Of a stretch of DNA of 64,000 nt, positions 7,544-17,192 are shown piece after piece. The notes beneath the pieces are model-generated. The model was given only the letters and a program-made list of their open reading frames with translations. It searched no databases and was not told where the DNA came from. The DNA is from Flavobacteriia bacterium (lineage in GTDB: Bacteria > Bacteroidota > Bacteroidia > Flavobacteriales_D > Crocinitomicaceae). Numbering within the stretch: position 1 is the first letter of the stretch; the number at the start of each line of letters is the position of its first letter. Made by a program: the position numbers and the translations under genes. The stretch spans positions 62,001 through 126,000 of the forward strand of contig CANFHU010000002.1 in NCBI GenBank assembly GCA_947446925.1. Reading direction: 5' to 3'.

Positions 7544-9187
7544 ATGAAAAATCTTCTTGTTCTACTATCCCTTCTTTGTTTCTTTAATGCAAATAGTGTT
7601 GCTCAACCTAAAAGTACTAGTTCAAAAAAACGAAGCATTTCATCAAGTATCAAAGATTCAATAACAACAACAGAAAAGAAGAATAATACAACGAAGAGCA
7701 TTTTAAATAATTATTACGATGAGAATGGATATTTGTTGTTTGATAAAGAATATCCCAAATTATTAGGTTATAATCCAAATCAACCAATATTAGAAAATGA
7801 AGAGAAGGAATTAAGTTTTATTCTTACAAATATTCACTTAATAGGGGAGTATCATCCAGGAAAATGGAGAGATTATCAAATTTTTAATTTTAGTATCCAA
7901 TATGGAAAAATTACAAGTGTAACTTGTGGGGGTAAAAAATATATAAACGTAAAAGATTCATTATTCTTCCATAAAATTAAAGTGAACCAAAAGAACTTAA
8001 CGCATTTTTATATACCTGTATTCTACAAATCAAAAAATAAGGATTCTGATACAAGTGCTAAATTTATTACGTTAAAAGGTATTGAAGTGATTGGAATGGA
8101 TAGGGAAATGGAACGGTTGTACGATTCTATTAGACTAAAAAAAGAAATCAAGAGAAATTTCATTTCAGAAAGATATAAAGCTTTATCTTCTAAAGAGTTG
8201 AATTTAATTAATCGATTAAATAGAACATACAAGACTAATATAAATCCAATTCATTGTATTATAGAACATAATGATTACCTCATTGATACAACAAAAATTG
8301 ATAGACAAATAAAATATGGATGTTATAGTTCTGATGAAGATGGGTATCGTTTTAAAATCATTTATAATTATCAAAATAATAATAAATTGCATTTAAACAA
8401 TGGAAAACATTTTGAGTATAATGATATTGTTTTTTATAATGATTCCACGTTTCTAACCATTTCAAAAAGAACAGATTTTTTCAGGCAAAATCTTTCTTAT
8501 TCTCCTATTATTATTCGTTCAAATAATTCAATTATTTTTGATAAACAAGATACCATCCCAGGAAGTTATTTAATTCAAAATCCATTATTTAAGGATAGTT
8601 TAATTTTTATTCATAGTGAATTTCAACGGTATGAAAATCCATTTCAACTAATTAAAATTGAGTCGTATAAGAAAGTGAAAACATTTCGATTCGGTTTTTT
8701 TAAAAGGTCTTACTTATTGGAACTGAAAATAAAAGGAAGTTTTCCTAAGATGGTAGATTCAAGTATTTATTTATTTGTTTCTAAAAAGGGTAAAAAAAGT
8801 ATCGTGAAAAATAAAATTCTTGATGTTTTTCAAGTTATGTCAAAGTCTGATTCCCTTAAGGTTAATTATTTTGTAGTAAGATACAATCACAAAATAAATT
8901 ACCTCTGTGATAGTGTAAATGTACGTTTGTCAGCTATTGGTATTCAATATAATACTTTGATACCAGATAAATACAATCAATCAAAGTTTAAAGAAAACAC
9001 ACCAGGCAAATCTAACTTAATTAGCAGGGAAATAGTTGGTTATATTTATTATAGACCAGTAAATTTATATTATAAATCCATAAATTATCTAAAATACCAA
9101 TGTAGGGTTGGTTTTAATGCAAAGCAAAATGACCCAACGGGTAAATACAAAGATCCGATTATTTATTATTTAGAAAAACGATTGTAA
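7544..9187 (+). CDS. Large secreted hypothetical protein
   Basis: A 547-residue protein with a clear signal peptide (MKNLLVLLSLLCFFNANSVAQ). A low-complexity Ser/Thr/Lys-rich linker follows (about residues 22-52). The rest is Lys-, Asn- and Tyr-rich with no recognised domain and no T9SS sorting domain at the end. The A+T-rich codon use is like the other accessory genes in this part. It lies 75 nt downstream of the WG-repeat gene and may share its transcript. Confidence 0.7.
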   Translation: MKNLLVLLSLLCFFNANSVAQPKSTSSKKRSISSSIKDSITTTEKKNNTTKSILNNYYDENGYLLFDKEYPKLLGYNPNQPILENEEKELSFILTNIHLIGEYHPGKWRDYQIFNFSIQYGKITSVTCGGKKYINVKDSLFFHKIKVNQKNLTHFYIPVFYKSKNKDSDTSAKFITLKGIEVIGMDREMERLYDSIRLKKEIKRNFISERYKALSSKELNLINRLNRTYKTNINPIHCIIEHNDYLIDTTKIDRQIKYGCYSSDEDGYRFKIIYNYQNNNKLHLNNGKHFEYNDIVFYNDSTFLTISKRTDFFRQNLSYSPIIIRSNNSIIFDKQDTIPGSYLIQNPLFKDSLIFIHSEFQRYENPFQLIKIESYKKVKTFRFGFFKRSYLLELKIKGSFPKMVDSSIYLFVSKKGKKSIVKNKILDVFQVMSKSDSLKVNYFVVRYNHKINYLCDSVNVRLSAIGIQYNTLIPDKYNQSKFKENTPGKSNLISREIVGYIYYRPVNLYYKSINYLKYQCRVGFNAKQNDPTGKYKDPIIYYLEKRL

Positions 9188-9201
9188 AATTCAACACTTC
9201 T

Positions 9202-9229
9202 ATAATCCATAATTCATAATCCATAATTC
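9202..9229 (+). repeat. 14-nt tandem duplication upstream of holA
   Basis: ATAATCCATAATTC occurs twice back to back (9202-9215 and 9216-9229), just before the -7 box of holA. It occupies the place where a -33 element would be expected. Confidence 0.8.
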
Positions 9230-9235
9230 TTTTCT

Positions 9236-9243
9236 TATCTTTG
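9236..9243 (+). promoter_or_regulatory. Bacteroidota-type -7 box for holA
   Basis: TATCTTTG matches the TAnnTTTG consensus. It ends 4 nt before the holA ATG, so the mRNA would begin at or very near the start codon. No clear TTTG element is seen 19-21 nt upstream. Confidence 0.45.
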
Positions 9244-9247
9244 ATTC

Positions 9248-10246
9248 ATGGATTTCAAGTCGCTTTTACAAGCCATCAAGAATAAGGATTTTAAGCCGGT
9301 GTATTTATTGCATGGGGAAGAACCGTATTACATTGATGTCTTAACCAAAGAAATTCAATTACAGGTGCTCGAAGATCACGAACGTGACTTTAATGAAACG
9401 GTGGTGTATGGAAAAGATGCGGATGTATTAGCAATTATTTCGGAGGCTAAAGGCTATCCCATGATGGCGGAACGACGATTGGTGATTGTCCGTGAAGCGC
9501 AAGACTTGAAAGACATCGATAAGTTGGAGAGTTACCTCGAAAACCCAAATCCTACGACGGTATTAGTGTTGGCGCACAAGTACAAAAAAGTAGATGCCCG
9601 CAAAAAGTTTGTCAAATCTATCCCAAAAGTAGGGGAGGTATTCGTTTCGGAAAAGGTCCGCGACTATCAATTGGTCGATTGGATTACGAAATACTTAGCT
9701 ACGACCGATTACAAGATTACTTCTAAAGCGAGTATGTTGCTTGCCGACTTTTTAGGAAACGACCTTGCGAGAATTACCAATGAATTAGATAAATTGGCAA
9801 TTCTGTTAGAGAAAGGAACGACGATCAACGAGGTACACATCGAGGAGAATATTGGGATTTCCAAAGATTACAATGTGTTTGAAATGACCAAGGCGCTTGG
9901 CGATAAAGATTTTTATAAAGCAATGCAAATCATTCATTACTTTAAAAACAATCCAAAATCGGGACCATTGGTGGTAGTAATTTCATCGTGTTACACCTTT
10001 TTTAGTCAACTGATGCGTGTGCATTTCGCTACCGATAAATCACAGAATGGAATTGCGCAATCTGTGAAAGTTCATCCTTTTGTGGCTGGTGAATTAATAA
10101 AAAATGCGCGTATGTATAATCCGAAAAAAGTCGCTGCGAATATTTCCGTGTTGTACGAATACGACTTAAAGTCGAAAGGAATTAATAATTCGAATTTTAC
10201 AGAAGCACAGTTAATGGAAGAAATGATGTTTAAATTAATTCATTAA
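9248..10246 (+). CDS. holA: DNA polymerase III subunit delta
   Basis: A 332-residue protein of normal length for HolA, the clamp-loader subunit that opens the sliding clamp. The N-terminal segment (FKPVYLLHGEEPYYID) is the family signature for the degenerate nucleotide-binding region. The middle contains LADFLGNDLARITNELDKLA, typical of the delta-subunit lid region. It starts a tight run: rsmE begins 1 nt after its stop. Confidence 0.93.
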   Translation: MDFKSLLQAIKNKDFKPVYLLHGEEPYYIDVLTKEIQLQVLEDHERDFNETVVYGKDADVLAIISEAKGYPMMAERRLVIVREAQDLKDIDKLESYLENPNPTTVLVLAHKYKKVDARKKFVKSIPKVGEVFVSEKVRDYQLVDWITKYLATTDYKITSKASMLLADFLGNDLARITNELDKLAILLEKGTTINEVHIEENIGISKDYNVFEMTKALGDKDFYKAMQIIHYFKNNPKSGPLVVVISSCYTFFSQLMRVHFATDKSQNGIAQSVKVHPFVAGELIKNARMYNPKKVAANISVLYEYDLKSKGINNSNFTEAQLMEEMMFKLIH

Positions 10247-10247
10247 G

Positions 10248-10946
10248 ATGCATTTATTCTACGTTCCAGAACTAACATCAACTACAAAATCGATCTATTT
10301 ATCAGAAGATGAATCCAAACATGCGTGCCGTGTCTTGCGTTTGAAGATGAACGATGAGGTAAGTTTGTTGGATGGAGTAGGCGGTGTATATCATGCACGT
10401 ATCGAAGAAGATAATCCAAAAAAATGCTTGTTGCAGATTATCGCTGTAACACACGATACAAAACCAACGCACGAAGTACATATTGCGATTGCCCCAACCA
10501 AAAACATGGACCGCATAGAATGGTTTGTAGAGAAGGCAACAGAAATAGGAATGACGGAATTGACCTTGCTAATTTGCGACCATTCAGAACGAAAAATAGT
10601 GAAAACGGAACGCTTGGAGAAAATTTTGATTTCAGCAATGAAACAATCGAAACGTACGTTTATTCCCAAATTAAATGCCGTTATTACGTTTTCTGAATTT
10701 ATGAAACAACATACGCAAGGTGCTTTGGCGCATTGTGAAGAGGGAGAGAAAAAGTCCTTGCAAACAGTTTGTCAAGCAAGTAATTATCCGATTCTCATTG
10801 GACCCGAAGGAGATTTTTCTTCCAAAGAAATAGCATCTGCGAAAACGAATGGGTTTGATTTTGTTGTTTTGGGGAATACGCGTTTACGTACGGAAACAGC
10901 AGGACTATACGCATGTGTACAAGCTAAAATGATAGCCGATGCGTAA
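10248..10946 (+). CDS. rsmE: 16S rRNA (uracil(1498)-N(3))-methyltransferase
   Basis: A 232-residue SPOUT-class methyltransferase that uses SAM to methylate U1498 of 16S rRNA. The C-terminal knot motifs are plain: LIGPEGDFSSKEI (about residues 177-189) and LGNTRLRTETAGLYA (about 207-221). The N-terminal PUA-like part has DESKHACRVLR. Its 3' end overlaps the next gene by 8 nt, consistent with coupling in the holA-rsmE-DUF4159 run. Confidence 0.95.
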   Translation: MHLFYVPELTSTTKSIYLSEDESKHACRVLRLKMNDEVSLLDGVGGVYHARIEEDNPKKCLLQIIAVTHDTKPTHEVHIAIAPTKNMDRIEWFVEKATEIGMTELTLLICDHSERKIVKTERLEKILISAMKQSKRTFIPKLNAVITFSEFMKQHTQGALAHCEEGEKKSLQTVCQASNYPILIGPEGDFSSKEIASAKTNGFDFVVLGNTRLRTETAGLYACVQAKMIADA

Positions 10947-11586
10947 ATTTCTTATTGCTTTTATGTTGCTATTTACTTCGTTTGTTGGAGCACAGTATAC
11001 GTATCAATTGGCGGTGTTGAAATACCATGGCGGTGGTGATTATTATGCGAACCCGACTTCGTTACCCAATTTGATTTCTTTTTGTAATACGAATTTGAAA
11101 ATGAAAATCAATCCCGAAGTGCCGTATGTGGATGTGGGAAGTAAAGAATTATTTCAATATCCATTTATCCACATGACTGGACACGGAAACGTGGTTTTTT
11201 CTGCTTCTGAATTAGACAATTTACGAACCTATTTACAAGGGGGAGGATTTCTACATATTGATGATAATTATGGAATGGATTCCTATATTCGTTCGCAGTT
11301 AAACAAACTGTTCCCAAATGAAGGTTTAGTAGAATTACAATTTAATCATCCAGTTTTTCATCAGAAATACGATTTTAATGGTTTACCCAAAATCCATGAA
11401 CACGACGATAAAGCACCCAAAGCTTTTGGAATTATTGTGAAAGGAAAATTAGTGTGTTTATACACGTATGAAACAGATTTGGGAGATGGCTGGGAGAATC
11501 AGTCAGTACATAATGATGCACAAGAAAAAAGAACACAAGCATTGCAAATGGGAGCAAATATACTCCAGTATGCATTTTCAAGATAA
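10939..11586 (+). CDS. DUF4159 domain secreted protein
   Basis: A 215-residue protein with a signal peptide (MRKFLIAFMLLFTSFVGAQ). The body is DUF4159-like, with PFIHMTGHGNVVFS, a flexible GGGFLHIDDNYG segment and a C-terminal DLGDGWENQ. The fold is thought to be related to glutamine-amidotransferase-like proteins, and the enzymatic role is unknown. Overlap with rsmE places it in the same transcript. The likely cell location is the periplasm. Confidence 0.85.
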   Translation: MRKFLIAFMLLFTSFVGAQYTYQLAVLKYHGGGDYYANPTSLPNLISFCNTNLKMKINPEVPYVDVGSKELFQYPFIHMTGHGNVVFSASELDNLRTYLQGGGFLHIDDNYGMDSYIRSQLNKLFPNEGLVELQFNHPVFHQKYDFNGLPKIHEHDDKAPKAFGIIVKGKLVCLYTYETDLGDGWENQSVHNDAQEKRTQALQMGANILQYAFSR

Positions 11587-11598
11587 GAGAAATAAAAT

Positions 11599-12504
11599 AT
11601 GGCAGTACGAAAAAAAATAACTCCAAAAGGAGCAGCACCAAGCATACAAACTTTTAAGGTAACCAAAGAGCATACGCTTTTCGCTTTCTTGAGTGAAGCA
11701 ATGCCGCATAAAGCGCGTACAGCATTAAAACTGATTCTTAAAAATCAATTAATATCTGTAAATGGAATCGGTCAAACGCACGTGAATTTTGCTTTGAAAG
11801 CGGGTGATACGGTAACGTTTGGAAAGAAAGCAGAAAAAGCAATAGAGATTCCAATTAAACTAGATGTTTTATTTGAAGACGCTTCTATTATTGTAGTGAA
11901 TAAACCAGAAGGTTTATTGACAATGGGAACAGACAAAGAGAAGCGTAAAACCATGTATGCATACTTGAGTACCTATGTAAAAACCAAGGACCCAAATGCA
12001 AAAATATTTATTGTTCACCGTTTAGATCGTGAGACTTCCGGATTATTGGTGTTTGCTAAGTCTATGGATATCAAAAATGTATTACAAAACACTTGGAATG
12101 ATGATACAAAACACCGTAAGTATTTAGCAATGGTAGAAGGATTGGTGAAAACACCAGTAGGTACAATTACTTCTTATTTACGAGAGAGTAAAGCACTGAA
12201 AGTTCACTCTAGTAAAAATGCGACTTACGGAAAAGAATCCATTACACATTATAAAGTGGTAGGAACGAAAAAGAATACCACTTTGTTGGAGGTTGTATTA
12301 GAAACTGGGCGTAAAAATCAGATTCGAGTGCACATGGAAGAAATTGGTCATCCTGTAGTAGGAGATAAAAAATATGGTGCTAAAACAAATTCAATTGGTC
12401 GTTTGGGATTACATGCATTGGAACTCGGATTTAAGCATCCAGTTACTGGGAAAGTAGTTTCTTTTAAAACGAATGTTCCAGCTAAGTTTGTAATAAAAAA
12501 TTAA
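11599..12504 (+). CDS. RluA-family pseudouridine synthase
   Basis: A 301-residue RNA pseudouridine synthase. The N terminus contains an S4-like RNA-binding domain (TALKLILKNQLISVNG). The catalytic motif HRLDRETSGLLVFAKS (about residues 138-153) contains the conserved Asp of the RluA family, and the C-terminal GRKNQIRVHMEEIGHPVVGD is also family-typical. The target uridine (rRNA or tRNA) cannot be told from sequence. It is 12 nt after the DUF4159 gene and ends at a strong terminator. Confidence 0.92.
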   Translation: MAVRKKITPKGAAPSIQTFKVTKEHTLFAFLSEAMPHKARTALKLILKNQLISVNGIGQTHVNFALKAGDTVTFGKKAEKAIEIPIKLDVLFEDASIIVVNKPEGLLTMGTDKEKRKTMYAYLSTYVKTKDPNAKIFIVHRLDRETSGLLVFAKSMDIKNVLQNTWNDDTKHRKYLAMVEGLVKTPVGTITSYLRESKALKVHSSKNATYGKESITHYKVVGTKKNTTLLEVVLETGRKNQIRVHMEEIGHPVVGDKKYGAKTNSIGRLGLHALELGFKHPVTGKVVSFKTNVPAKFVIKN

Positions 12505-12521
12505 GTATGTAATTATATTCT

Positions 12522-12577
12522 AACACCAAACAAAAAGGTCCGAAATATTTTTATTTCGGACCTTTTTGTTTGGTGTT
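12522..12577. terminator. Bidirectional terminator, 25-bp perfect stem
   Basis: Left arm 12522-12546 and right arm 12553-12577 are perfectly complementary over 25 bp around a 6-nt loop. The arm ends AACACC/GGTGTT are followed by T-rich sequence, with an A-rich segment inside. It lies between the convergent pseudouridine synthase and fabD genes and can serve both. Confidence 0.92.
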
Positions 12578-12585
12578 TTTATCTA

Positions 12586-13479
12586 TTAATTTACAAGTTC
12601 TATACTTGCAGAAGAAGAAGGGAAAGAGCGATCTACTTTTTTGAATAAACCTTGTAAAACTTTCCCTGGTCCAACTTCAACAACTTCTGTTGCACCATCT
12701 GCAATCATTTCTTGCATCGTTTGAGTCCAACGAACAGGAGCTGTTAATTGTTCAATTAAATTCTTTTTAATTTCATTTGGGTCAGAAACTGCAGATGCAG
12801 TTACATTTTGGTAAACTGGACAAATAGGAGTAGCAAATTCGGTTGCTTCAATTGCTTTTGCTAATTCTTCACGCGCAGATTCCATTAAAGGAGAATGGAA
12901 AGCACCACCAACTTGTAATAATACCGCCATTTTAGCTCCTGCTTCTTTGAGTTTCGCACAAGCTTCTTCTACAGCAGTTGTTTCTCCGGAAATAACTAAT
13001 TGTCCGGGACAGTTATAGTTTGCAGCTACAACAACACCATCAATTCCAGCACAAATATCTTCGATTACATGATCTTCTAATCCAATAATTGCAGCCATAG
13101 TAGAAGGAACGGATTCACATGCTTTTTGCATCGCTAATGCGCGTTTATGCACCAAGTTTAAACCATCTTCAAAACGTAAAGTTTTATTCGCAACTAATGC
13201 AGAAATCTCCCCTAATGAGTGACCCGCAACCATGTCTGGTTTAAAAGAATCTCCTAAACAAGCTGCCAAAATCGTTGAATGTAAAAAGATAGCAGGTTGT
13301 GTAATTTTAGTTTGTTTTAATTCTTCATCAGTTCCGTAAAACATGATTTTATGAATTTCAAATCCGAGAATTTCATCTGCTTTTAAGAATAATTCTTTAG
13401 CAATTTCAGATGAATCAAATAGGTCTTTACCCATTCCTGAGAATTGAGCGCCTTGACCTGGGAATACATATGCTTTCAT
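12586..13479 (-). CDS. fabD: Malonyl-CoA-ACP transacylase
   Basis: A 297-residue FabD that moves the malonyl group from CoA to acyl carrier protein for fatty acid synthesis. The N terminus has VFPGQGAQFSGMG. The nucleophile is Ser88 in GHSLG (86-90), and the catalytic His is His195 in GGAFHSPLM. The start at 13479 gives MKAYVFPGQG, the usual family beginning. It is read as the last gene of the minus-strand block and ends at the shared terminator at 12522-12577. Confidence 0.96.
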   Translation of the reverse strand: MKAYVFPGQGAQFSGMGKDLFDSSEIAKELFLKADEILGFEIHKIMFYGTDEELKQTKITQPAIFLHSTILAACLGDSFKPDMVAGHSLGEISALVANKTLRFEDGLNLVHKRALAMQKACESVPSTMAAIIGLEDHVIEDICAGIDGVVVAANYNCPGQLVISGETTAVEEACAKLKEAGAKMAVLLQVGGAFHSPLMESAREELAKAIEATEFATPICPVYQNVTASAVSDPNEIKKNLIEQLTAPVRWTQTMQEMIADGATEVVEVGPGKVLQGLFKKVDRSFPSSSASIELVN

Positions 13480-13541
13480 GATCTATATTTTTCTAATTTG
13501 ACGTGCGCAAATATACTCTTTGTGAAGTTTATATCAAAAAA

Positions 13542-13571
13542 AAACTCCCCGACAATACTGTCGAGGAGTTT
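13542..13571 (-). terminator. Terminator of the T9SS cargo gene
   Basis: The arms AAACTCC/GGAGTTT and CGAC/GTCG are separated by one C-A mismatch around the 6-nt loop AATACT. On the minus strand it is followed by a run of T. It lies 20 nt after the stop of the cargo gene. Confidence 0.85.
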
Positions 13572-13591
13572 CGTAGTAGATTAAAAACTAC

Positions 13592-15493
13592 TTATTGCAT
13601 TACACTAAATTTCTTGGTTACAACAGAGTTGTTAGAAACTACATTTAATACATACATTCCATTGTTGAATGCTTTTGTGTCAATGGTAACTTGGTTTACA
13701 CCAGAAAGACCTTTAACTGCATTCATAGAATAAACTACTTTTCCAGATAAATCTGTTACTGAGATGCTTAATTCGCTAGCATTTTGTAATTCAAACGTTG
13801 CGTCTATAGAAGTAGAAGCAGGGTTTGGATATAATTTCATGGAACGATTTAACATATCTAATTCGTTAATAGATGCCTTTTTTTCTGATAAATCAATTGT
13901 CATCGCTAATGGGTAATTTGAACCAAAAATTGATGGATATACTTTAGTATCAACAAATCCTAAAGTATATGGAGTTTTATAAAACGAAGATGTTATAAAA
14001 ACCGAATTAGGAACAGAGTAACCAAAATTTATTTTGTCGCTAGATGGAGTGATACAAAATGCATATTTCTTATTATCTTCTAACGGAATATTATCATCAA
14101 ATTTTACATGTTGATAAATAGTAGAAAGGGATTCTGTAAAAGTGAAAGATTGATTTTCAATAAGTGCAACATTCTTATCTTTCGTGAAAACAACATTTGT
14201 TTTAGGGAAATCAAATACGTCATTCCATTCCCAAACGGTGTAACTAATTTTATCGTCTTTTAGTAACGCATTTGCATTGTTTACATCTGCTGCTTGTACC
14301 CAAAATGATATTCCATTAGCTTGCAATCTACTAGCATTTGGATCCTGAAAAACAATACAGTCAGTCCAGTTAGTGAAATCTAACGTTGCTGATTTAGTTA
14401 ATTTGTCAAAGAAATATAAGTCTGCATTATCTTTATATGCTTTTGTAGTTTTTGTTACAGGGTCAGTAAATGTTGTATTAGCTAATGGTGCAATTCCAAA
14501 TAAAGAATCTGAAACATAAAAATTAGAAATTAATTTGTTATCCACAGGATAATCTTCTACAATGCTATCTAATTTGGTAGAATTATTATCATAATTTAAT
14601 ATTTCCAATGTCAATGTATATTTCCCAGAAACTAAATCATTTTTTGGATTGAAATTTTTATTGAAGAACAAATAGTTTGTAGTATCTCCAGCATTTATAG
14701 TATCAGGAACTAATTTTTTATTACTATCTAACGAAGCAAAGAAAATAGTATCCGAATAGATAACACTATTTTTTTCGTTTTTGATTACAGCGCTATAAAG
14801 AACATTTGTTTGTTTCAATTTTCCTTTGTTAAAAATTCTAACAGCTAACGTGTCGTTTACTTCTCCCTCTAATGTTAATTTGGAATTTCTAGTAAAATAT
14901 CTAGGCTGAATAGTATATTTCCAACTTAAAGCAAGATCATTATCGTATACTAATTTTTTACCTATGTAGGCATTAACAGGTTCTTTTTTTAGTACATTTT
15001 TTAATTTTATTCCATCTTTAAGTGTAATAATAATTACTGGTATTTTCACTTGTAATCCACTTAAATCTGGACTAACCGAACCTTGTAAGTTAATAATGTT
15101 ATTGGAATCTTTTTTAATCACATTTCCTTTATCATCAAAGATGTTTTCATGGTTTATGATCACAACAGCAATTGCACCCGCGTTTTGTGCCATTAATGCT
15201 TTTGTAACAAAAGGACCTCCTCCTCTATGAACTACAGCAATTTTACCTGTGTAATTACCAACTAAAGCAACTAATGCTAAAGAGTCTGCGCCTAGTGCTA
15301 ATTGTAAATCACCAGTAACACTTACATTTTTTATTGTATCATTCCCCCAAGTTTTTCCAGGTTGAATAGTAGGGTCACCATAACCAAAACTATAAAATCC
15401 TTTAATGGATGCTGGAGATTTAATTTCAAACACTGCTTGAGCGTTTGCAGCCAGTCCCAAGACTAACATCGTAAATAGTAAAATAATTTTCAT
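13592..15493 (-). CDS. T9SS cargo protein with PA domain and type A sorting domain
   Basis: A 633-residue secreted protein. It has a signal peptide at residues 1-19 (ends ANAQA). A protease-associated (PA) domain covers about residues 70-160, with GKIAVVHRGGGPF and AGAIAVVIINHE. A long beta-rich middle follows, then a C-terminal type A sorting domain (KLYPNPASTSIDATF ... DLSGKVVY ... NNGMYVLNVVSNN) over the last about 80 residues. The sorting domain predicts export through the type IX system whose genes lie at 48107-56096, followed by cell-surface attachment or release. No peptidase catalytic motif was found, so the PA domain here probably has a binding or structural role. Confidence 0.88.
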   Translation of the reverse strand: MKIILLFTMLVLGLAANAQAVFEIKSPASIKGFYSFGYGDPTIQPGKTWGNDTIKNVSVTGDLQLALGADSLALVALVGNYTGKIAVVHRGGGPFVTKALMAQNAGAIAVVIINHENIFDDKGNVIKKDSNNIINLQGSVSPDLSGLQVKIPVIIITLKDGIKLKNVLKKEPVNAYIGKKLVYDNDLALSWKYTIQPRYFTRNSKLTLEGEVNDTLAVRIFNKGKLKQTNVLYSAVIKNEKNSVIYSDTIFFASLDSNKKLVPDTINAGDTTNYLFFNKNFNPKNDLVSGKYTLTLEILNYDNNSTKLDSIVEDYPVDNKLISNFYVSDSLFGIAPLANTTFTDPVTKTTKAYKDNADLYFFDKLTKSATLDFTNWTDCIVFQDPNASRLQANGISFWVQAADVNNANALLKDDKISYTVWEWNDVFDFPKTNVVFTKDKNVALIENQSFTFTESLSTIYQHVKFDDNIPLEDNKKYAFCITPSSDKINFGYSVPNSVFITSSFYKTPYTLGFVDTKVYPSIFGSNYPLAMTIDLSEKKASINELDMLNRSMKLYPNPASTSIDATFELQNASELSISVTDLSGKVVYSMNAVKGLSGVNQVTIDTKAFNNGMYVLNVVSNNSVVTKKFSVMQ

Positions 15494-15518
15494 AGATTTT
15501 ATTTTTTAAATGAACACT

Positions 15519-15526
15519 CAAAAATA
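15519..15526 (-). promoter_or_regulatory. -7 box of the T9SS cargo gene
   Basis: On the minus strand the sequence is TATTTTTG, matching TAnnTTTG, 25 nt before the ATG. No clear -33 TTTG is visible. Confidence 0.4.
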
Positions 15527-15674
15527 GAAATAAATGTTAAGAAATCATAAATATAATAGGCAAATAATTTAACATTGTCCTAGTGATTTATATGAGTTAA
15601 TTGTTTTTTATCTCTTTCTGTTAAATTATGACGAATGTATTTAAGTATGGTTGCCTTTTTTTTACTAATAAAAA

Positions 15675-15692
15675 AAGGGACCGAAGTCCCTT
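15675..15692 (-). terminator. metK terminator
   Basis: The minus strand reads AAGGGAC-TTCG-GTCCCTT followed by a T run: a 7-bp stem with a stable UUCG tetraloop, about 30 nt downstream of the metK stop. Confidence 0.9.
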
Positions 15693-15723
15693 AGATAATT
15701 TTGTGTTTAAAAGTTTATGATTA

Positions 15724-16980
15724 CTACAACGAAAAAGCACTTTTAACTTTATCTACGAAATCTAATTTTTCCCACGTAAATAATTCTACTTCTTTTTCTA
15801 TGATTTCACCAGAAGGACCTGTAAATCTTTTTGTTACAATTTCATTTTTTCTTCCCATGTGACCATAAGCAGCGGTTTCACTATAAATAGGATTACGAAG
15901 TTTTAAACGTTGTTCAATAAAATATGGACGCATGTCAAAAATCGATGCTGTAATTTTAGCAATTTCACCATCAGTTTTATCAATTTTACTTGTTCCATAT
16001 GTATTTATGTATAATCCACATGGTTCAGCAACACCAATTGCATAGGATACTTGAACTAATACTTCGTCACAAAGTCCTGCAGCTACTAAGTTTTTTGCGA
16101 TATGTCTAGTTGCGTATGCCGCTGAACGATCTACTTTACTTGGGTCTTTTCCAGAGAAAGCGCCTCCACCATGGGCTCCTTTTCCACCGTAAGTATCTAC
16201 GATAATTTTACGTCCAGTCAAGCCTGTATCACCATGAGGTCCTCCAATTACGAATTTACCTGTAGGGTTAATGTGATAAGTAATTTTGTCTGTGAATAAT
16301 CCTTGTAATTCCGTTTTTAATTTTGATTTAACACGAGGTATAACAATGTTTACAATATCTTCTTTAATTTTAGCTAACATAGTTGGTTCGTCTGCAAAAT
16401 CATCATGTTGTGTAGAAACTACGATAGAGTCAATTCGCTGTGGGATATTGTCGTCTGAATACTCAATAGTTACCTGAGATTTAGCATCTGGACGTAAATA
16501 GCCAATTAAATTAGGTTCGTTGTTACGAATAAAAGAAAGTTCTTGCAAGATTTTATGTGCAAGATCTAATGCCAGTGGCATATAATTCTCAGTTTCCTTA
16601 GTTGCGTATCCAAACATCATCCCTTGGTCACCAGCTCCTTGTTCCTCTGGGTTTGAACGGTCTACTCCTTGATTTATATCATCAGATTGATCGTGTATAG
16701 CAGAAAGAATACCACAAGAGTTTGCTTCAAACATGTATTCCGATTTGGTATACCCAATTTTCGAAATAACTTCACGTGCAATTTTTTGCACATCTAAGTA
16801 TGTTTTTGTCTTAACCTCACCAGCTAATACTACTTGACCTGTTGTTACTAATGTTTCACAAGCGACTTTAGATGATGGGTCAAACGCCATGAAATTATCA
16901 ATTAAGGCGTCTGAAATTTGATCCGCGATTTTATCTGGATGCCCTTCAGATACCGATTCTGATGTAAACAAATAAGACAT
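15724..16980 (-). CDS. metK: S-adenosylmethionine synthetase
   Basis: A 418-residue enzyme that makes SAM from methionine and ATP. Family motifs are present in order: [20 protein letters not shown] near the N terminus, [12 protein letters not shown] (about residues 115-126), and [19 protein letters not shown] (about 272-290). Length and start are as expected. No SAM-riboswitch-like structure was recognised in its 200-nt leader region. Confidence 0.97.
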   Translation of the reverse strand: MSYLFTSESVSEGHPDKIADQISDALIDNFMAFDPSSKVACETLVTTGQVVLAGEVKTKTYLDVQKIAREVISKIGYTKSEYMFEANSCGILSAIHDQSDDINQGVDRSNPEEQGAGDQGMMFGYATKETENYMPLALDLAHKILQELSFIRNNEPNLIGYLRPDAKSQVTIEYSDDNIPQRIDSIVVSTQHDDFADEPTMLAKIKEDIVNIVIPRVKSKLKTELQGLFTDKITYHINPTGKFVIGGPHGDTGLTGRKIIVDTYGGKGAHGGGAFSGKDPSKVDRSAAYATRHIAKNLVAAGLCDEVLVQVSYAIGVAEPCGLYINTYGTSKIDKTDGEIAKITASIFDMRPYFIEQRLKLRNPIYSETAAYGHMGRKNEIVTKRFTGPSGEIIEKEVELFTWEKLDFVDKVKSAFSL

Positions 16981-17160
16981 ATGTTTCCTTTTATAAATTA
17001 ATTTTGGTCACGAAAGTAATAAAAATGTGTGGAATTTATCTATCATCAAATAAATAGATTTAAAATAATTTAAAATTTATTCTGTAGGAATAGTAGAACT
17101 ATCTTTTTTGTTTTATGTTTAAAACAAGGATTTAACTATTTTTCATTCGCTTTAATATTG

Positions 17161-17168
17161 TATTTTTG
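17161..17168 (+). promoter_or_regulatory. -7 box for the Nfu gene
   Basis: TATTTTTG matches TAnnTTTG, 24 nt before the ATG at 17193. No good -33 element was seen. Confidence 0.4.
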
Positions 17169-17192
17169 TTTTGTCTTTAAAAATAAATAAAT

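Noticed and set aside
10391-10696. Overlapping open frames on both strands inside rsmE
   Set aside because: They lie inside a well-supported methyltransferase gene and show no motif, signal peptide or conserved pattern of their own.
16981-17192. Possible SAM riboswitch before metK
   Set aside because: The leader is short and A+T-rich; no conserved stem-loop arrangement of a SAM riboswitch class was seen.
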